A stretch of DNA of 64,000 nucleotides from Sphingopyxis sp. H115 (GTDB lineage Bacteria > Pseudomonadota > Alphaproteobacteria > Sphingomonadales > Sphingomonadaceae): assembly GCF_001468465.1 (NCBI RefSeq), contig NZ_LNSA01000004.1:1-64000 (forward strand), read 5' to 3'. The notes under the pieces were generated by a model. The model was not told the origin of the DNA. It did not search any database and was given only the letters and a program-made list of their open reading frames with translations. The position numbers and the translations under genes were made by a program. Below are positions 60,180 to 64,000 of this stretch, piece by piece (the first letter of the stretch is position 1; each line of letters begins with the position of its first letter).

Positions 60180-61100
60180 CTATTGGCGCGCCGCCGTCTC
60201 GAGCTCGGCGATCTTGTCCAAGCAGACCTGGTGGACCACGCGGCCGAGTTCCTCGACGCGATCGGTAAGCCAGTACAGCTCTTCTTCGCTAATTTTGTAG
60301 TGCTTCGCGTATCTGGCCTTCGTGTAAGCTTCCTTCAGCTTCTGGAACATCGCTCGCTCGCGATGCGTCGCTTCGGGCCAGATGCCGTAGAGACGACGGT
60401 CAAGTCCTTCGGCGAGTGACCGCAGGAACGCGAGGTTATGATTGTACGGCGTGTAGAAGGTCAGGGTAAGCAATAAGCATCCGTAAAGACGTTCAGTCGC
60501 TTGGTGCAGTTGGAAAGCAGATTCCTTAAGTCTGCCGCGGCTACGCGCATATTTCGAGGTGTCGAGAAAACCGGCTGCGCTCGGCATCCATTCCTCAAAA
60601 TATTCTCGTGCCGTTTCGAGCGCCTGTTCCGGCGTCTTTGGCTTCGGCGTAGCCAGCTCTCGGTCATCGGCTTCATAAAGTGCGATCCCGTCCTTCGCGA
60701 CCTCCATGAAGAAGACGCGACCATGCGAGAGCCCGTCATTCACCTCATGCAGGCTGTGGACGATGAAGTTGACCGGCGTGTGGAGCGTCTTCTCGATCGT
60801 GTAGGCGCGAATGAGACGTTCCTCGGCGGTCGCCCAATAGGCGGCGCGGTCGGTCATCTCCTTCTGGCTGACGATGACGAGAATGTCATAGTCCGATTTA
60901 TACTGGTTCGCCGACAGCGGCGCATCGACCCAGTCGCCGCGCGCGTGGCTGCCGAACAGGATAATCTTGAGGATACGCGCACCCTTGCGCGGTCCCGTCG
61001 CATTCTCGGTCGCGCCCCGAAACTCCTCGAAGATCGTCTCGACGATCCGTTCGAGTTCGCGCTGCTTGGCGGCGGGAAGATGGGTAAGATCGGTACGCAT
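60180..61100 (-). CDS. MNT-HEPN fused nucleotidyltransferase (toxin-antitoxin-like)
   Basis: This is a 306-residue protein. The N-terminal nucleotidyltransferase has the full motif GSHARGDW (50-57) and SDYD (69-72). The C-terminal half (about 170-290) is a HEPN-type four-helix domain (LHQATERLYGCL..., with RYAKHY near 270). In classic pairs the MNT protein adenylylates a HEPN RNase toxin to silence it; here the two are joined in one chain. The Met at 61100 is chosen. A weaker open frame runs to 61295. It precedes the relaxase on the same strand. Confidence 0.82.
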   Translation of the reverse strand: MRTDLTHLPAAKQRELERIVETIFEEFRGATENATGPRKGARILKIILFGSHARGDWVDAPLSANQYKSDYDILVIVSQKEMTDRAAYWATAEERLIRAYTIEKTLHTPVNFIVHSLHEVNDGLSHGRVFFMEVAKDGIALYEADDRELATPKPKTPEQALETAREYFEEWMPSAAGFLDTSKYARSRGRLKESAFQLHQATERLYGCLLLTLTFYTPYNHNLAFLRSLAEGLDRRLYGIWPEATHRERAMFQKLKEAYTKARYAKHYKISEEELYWLTDRVEELGRVVHQVCLDKIAELETAARQ

Positions 61101-61140
61101 GTAGCGGAATCTTCGGGAAGATCGCATGCTTTGGCAAGAG

Positions 61141-63951
61141 CTAAAGCCCCATGCCGGGCAGCGAGGCCGCCGCTTGCGAGACCGCCGCGCTGATCGCCTT
61201 GTCGGCGGCGGGCGCGGCGATGGCGGCTTGCACCATGGCGGCCCCCGCCGCAGGTGCCTGTGAAAGTGCAGTCTGGACGACCCCGGCGCGTGCATTGATC
61301 GCCGATGTCAGTTTCGCGCGATCATCAGTAAGGATTGTCGCCGACTCCTTCGCGCGCGAAATGCCGACGTAGAAGCTTTTCTGGTCGACCAGATTGGTCG
61401 CCTTGCTGTCGGCGTGGATGATCACATGATCGGCGGTGCGCCCCTGCGCGGCGAAGGCGGTGTCGACATAGGCATGGGCGATATGCCGGTCGCGCGCCGC
61501 GTCGAGGTCGAGAGTCTGCACCTGACCGCGAGCGCTAAGCACCGTCGCCGTCCGCGCCTTCTCGTCGATCGCGGTGACTTCGCCGCGCGCCCCATTGATC
61601 CGCCCGGCCTCGCGATCATTGCGGGTAAAGCGGATGCTGTCGCCGGTCCTGACGTCCATATTCTGGGGCGCGAACACCTGCACCTTGCCGGCGCCCCATT
61701 GGCGAAGCCGCCAATCGACCTCACGTCCGTCTTCGGACCTCAGCGCAATGGCGGCCTTGGCTGGATCGACCGCCTCGACACGATAGGCTTCGCCCCGCGC
61801 GACACCCTTGTCGGCATAATCGCTGGTGAACCGCACAACGTCGCCCCGGTCGTAGCTGAGCGGGTCACGTGCCTCAGCGCGGGTGAGCCCCTTGTTGACG
61901 AGGCTTTCGATGGCGACGGCGGGACCGGAAAGCGCGCCCGACCTGACAAGCGCCGTGCGGATGTCGGCCGTCAGCACATCGCGGCCCTCGCGCGAGGGCT
62001 CGATGACAAGCGTGCGGGACCGCGCCGCCTTGTCGAGTTCGGCATAGCGTTCGGCGATGGCGGCGAAGCGGTCTGCGCGGTCGGCATGTTCGACGATCTG
62101 GCCGCCGCCGCGATCGAGCGCGGCGAGCGCCTTCCTCGCATCGCCCTCAATCGACGCGAGCACCGCTTCTTTGGTCGCCGCGTTGCTCTGCCGGACGATC
62201 TCGCCGAGCGTGGTGGTTTCCATGCCGGCGCCTTGGAGTTGCGCGAATGCCGCGCCGGCCTCGACCGATCCGAGCTGCTTAACATCACCCACAAGGATGA
62301 CGCGCGCATCATGCTGCTCGGCCAGATCGAACAGACGCGCGGTATCGCGCGCCGACAAGAGCGAAGCCTCATCGACGATCCATGCGACCGGCTGACCGGG
62401 CGCCGAAACTTCCGGCACGAGCAAATGACGCGCCACAGTATCGCCGCGCGTGCCGAGCGCCTCGCCAAGCGTCATCGCCGCCGATGCGGTCGGCGCCAGC
62501 GCGACAACCGTTACGCCGCGTGCTTCGGCTTCGCGCGCGAAGGTGGCGAGCACGGTCGTGGTCTTCGCCGTTCCGGCATAACCCTGCACTGCGGTGACCC
62601 GATTGCGGCTGGTAAGGAGCTGTTCGGTCGCGGCCTTCTGGTCAGCATTCCAGCCAAAGCCGGACCGCTCCGCCTTTGCAGCCGCACCTGCTACTGCCTT
62701 GGCGGCGGCTAGCGGTGATGCGATGGGAGCGAACGCGCCGCGCCCGTGCGTTTCAATCCGAAGCAGTGTCTTCTCGGCGGCTATATTCTGCCGCGTCGTG
62801 AACCCGGCGAACGCGGCGCCGCGCCGATCGAGGAAAGTACGGTCGACCAACTCGCCCTCCTTTGCAGCCCGCCCTATCGCTTCGCCGATCTCGGCATAGC
62901 CGACCTTCCCAAGGCCAACCCGCCCGGCTTCCTCGTGGAGCGACGCGACCGAGAACACCGACTGCCGCTCGCCAAGCTTGTCGGCGGCATGAGCGACGGC
63001 GCGATCGGCGATCGATGGATAGGGAAGATGAATCCCGTCCGCCGCTCTGGCTTGGGCCTCGCGCACCAACGCCAGTCGGATCTCTGCATCGAATCCCGCC
63101 CGGTCGGCGGTCTCGCGCCAGTCGGCGACAAGCGCGCCATGATCGGTCGCGACCTTCACTTGCCGAGTATCGAGCGCGGCGACCTGCTTCTCAGCGGCGC
63201 TGGCTTCTTCGCGCGAAGTTCCGCGCTCGCCGAGTGCCGCTTCGATCTCGGCGCTGCGCGTGCTGAACGCCGCCATCACATCCGCCGACACGCCATTGAT
63301 CTCGAACATCGATTCCTTGCCCGGTGCAATCTCATAGCCGAGCTCGCGGACCTTCAAGGCCAGCTCCTGCCGATAGATGGCGCCGATCTGCTTCTGGAGC
63401 TGATAGATCGCGCGTGGTTCGAGACTCCGCCACGAGCCATCCTCGCCCTGCGTCGCATTCATCATGACATTGTGCGTGTGTAGCTGCGGGTCCTGCGCTC
63501 GGCTCGTCCCGTGCTGAAAGCTCGCGATAACGAGATTGCCGGTGGCTTCGCGGGTCACGCTGCCGCCATGCCGAACGCGGGTCGCGGCCATATGCGCCTC
63601 AACATGCGCGAGCGCGGTCTTCACCGCTTGGCTATGCGCTCCGATCAACCGCCGGTCGCCCGCAACCTCGGCCATGATCGACACCGACTTGGGCGCACTC
63701 AGCGTCACATCCCAGCCGGGGCGATGTTCGAGATGACCGTCTCGGACCGTGCCGAGCTGCTGACCCGCGACCTTGCCATCGAGCAATTCCCGAAATCGGT
63801 CGCGATCGACATCGCCCGATAGTCCAAGTTCCTCGGCACCCTTGCCGTGCCATTCGGACGGCGACAGCCCGCCCTCGGCGTAATAATCGTCAGCCTCATA
63901 ATAGCTGCTCGCCTGCGCTGAGTTCGTCAGCGCCGATACCGACGCGACCAT
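61141..63951 (-). CDS. MobF family conjugative relaxase/helicase
   Basis: This is a 936-residue relaxase of the TrwC/TraI type. The N-terminal relaxase part (about 1-300) starts with tyrosines (YYEADDYYAEGG) and has the HUH-type pair H-T-H in DPQLHTHNVMMN. The C-terminal part is an SF1 helicase with Walker A GYAGTAKTTT, WIVDEASLL as Walker B, and VGDVKQLGSVE. It nicks oriT and drives transfer of a conjugative element. The ATG 63951 overlaps the stop of an upstream gene (TGATG), so it is coupled to it. It gives the strongest evidence that the region is conjugative. Confidence 0.93.
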   Translation of the reverse strand: MVASVSALTNSAQASSYYEADDYYAEGGLSPSEWHGKGAEELGLSGDVDRDRFRELLDGKVAGQQLGTVRDGHLEHRPGWDVTLSAPKSVSIMAEVAGDRRLIGAHSQAVKTALAHVEAHMAATRVRHGGSVTREATGNLVIASFQHGTSRAQDPQLHTHNVMMNATQGEDGSWRSLEPRAIYQLQKQIGAIYRQELALKVRELGYEIAPGKESMFEINGVSADVMAAFSTRSAEIEAALGERGTSREEASAAEKQVAALDTRQVKVATDHGALVADWRETADRAGFDAEIRLALVREAQARAADGIHLPYPSIADRAVAHAADKLGERQSVFSVASLHEEAGRVGLGKVGYAEIGEAIGRAAKEGELVDRTFLDRRGAAFAGFTTRQNIAAEKTLLRIETHGRGAFAPIASPLAAAKAVAGAAAKAERSGFGWNADQKAATEQLLTSRNRVTAVQGYAGTAKTTTVLATFAREAEARGVTVVALAPTASAAMTLGEALGTRGDTVARHLLVPEVSAPGQPVAWIVDEASLLSARDTARLFDLAEQHDARVILVGDVKQLGSVEAGAAFAQLQGAGMETTTLGEIVRQSNAATKEAVLASIEGDARKALAALDRGGGQIVEHADRADRFAAIAERYAELDKAARSRTLVIEPSREGRDVLTADIRTALVRSGALSGPAVAIESLVNKGLTRAEARDPLSYDRGDVVRFTSDYADKGVARGEAYRVEAVDPAKAAIALRSEDGREVDWRLRQWGAGKVQVFAPQNMDVRTGDSIRFTRNDREAGRINGARGEVTAIDEKARTATVLSARGQVQTLDLDAARDRHIAHAYVDTAFAAQGRTADHVIIHADSKATNLVDQKSFYVGISRAKESATILTDDRAKLTSAINARAGVVQTALSQAPAAGAAMVQAAIAAPAADKAISAAVSQAAASLPGMGL

Positions 63952-64000
63952 CAGATCGGTCCACCGTCGTCTGCGGGCGGGGATGCCGGCGGCTTCTTCC
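63951..64000 (-). CDS. C-terminal end of a conjugative-transfer gene (partial at window edge)
   Basis: The 49 bases before the relaxase ATG are open in the frame that ends in TGA at 63953-63951 and encode ...KKPPASPPADDGGPI. The stop overlaps the relaxase start, which indicates coupling. By position a TraD-like coupling protein is the best guess, since it commonly precedes a MobF relaxase, but the short piece has no motif to prove it. Confidence 0.4.
   Translation of the reverse strand, partial: KKPPASPPADDGGPI

Noticed and set aside
1-64000. CRISPR array
   Set aside because: No regularly spaced repeats with unique spacers were seen; the only close tandem array (2872-3039) has no spacers.
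1-64000. Insertion sequences or transposases
   Set aside because: No transposase-like protein with DDE or HUH transposase motifs was recognised; the relaxase HUH is of the MobF type.

Overview
The window looks like chromosomal DNA of a GC-rich alphaproteobacterium of the Sphingomonadales, most likely Sphingopyxis or a close relative. This is inferred from the codon usage, the RNase E with an acidic insert and a long Ala/Glu/Arg tail, the TonB-dependent receptors, a long-form L28 and the B12 salvage gene order. No rRNA or tRNA gene was seen, and there is no CRISPR array.

Region 1 (1-42.6 kb) is core-type chromosome. It opens with rne, which is followed by an unusual array of 28-bp palindromic units. 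Next come an M48 metalloprotease with TPRs, a membrane-anchored DsbA-like oxidoreductase, a TPR sulfotransferase, a TonB-dependent receptor, an APC permease and a double-AAA ATPase. A catabolic and regulatory stretch follows: two FAD oxidoreductases, a Rieske oxygenase divergent from a BetI-like TetR with a clear operator between them, an SDR/AraC pair, an M20 peptidase and a bdcR/bdcA-like pair. Then come housekeeping genes: tadA, rpmB, a phytase-like esterase, a glycine-zipper protein, ppx/gppA, rlmE and an S41 protease.

Region 2 (29.5-39.0 kb) is a cobalamin uptake and salvage operon. A cobalamin riboswitch precedes btuB, a small membrane protein, a DUF1636 protein, cobT, cobC, cobS, a threonine-phosphate decarboxylase, cbiB, cobQ and cobU. 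Every junction overlaps, so the operon appears translationally coupled. Corrin-ring genes are absent here, which fits assimilation of corrinoids and late steps only. A DUF885 peptidase and a membrane protein with eight CXXCXGXG motifs close the core part.

Region 3 (about 42.7 kb to the end) looks like one end of an integrative conjugative element or integrated plasmid. It has a large tyrosine-recombinase-like protein at the edge, ParB and DUF2958 proteins, and a MobF relaxase at the right edge with the end of another gene just upstream of it. Between these lies a defence-type cargo: a RecB/Cas4-like nuclease-helicase; a ubiquitin-like conjugation operon (three-repeat Ubl, E1-like enzyme with an extra N-terminal domain, DUF6527 protein); a divergent Xre-RES toxin-antitoxin pair; a RAMA-like small protein; a PLD-family nuclease convergent with an N6-adenine methyltransferase (a probable restriction-modification system); an ECF sigma factor coupled to a degenerate nucleotidyltransferase; and a fused MNT-HEPN protein.

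The items most worth attention are the Ubl operon, whose E1 lacks a Cys in the usual catalytic region and whose Ubl lacks a terminal Gly-Gly, next to the nuclease-helicase; the sigma factor/nucleotidyltransferase couple; the small membrane protein in the B12 operon; and the palindromic array after rne, in which one unit carries a compensatory base-pair change.
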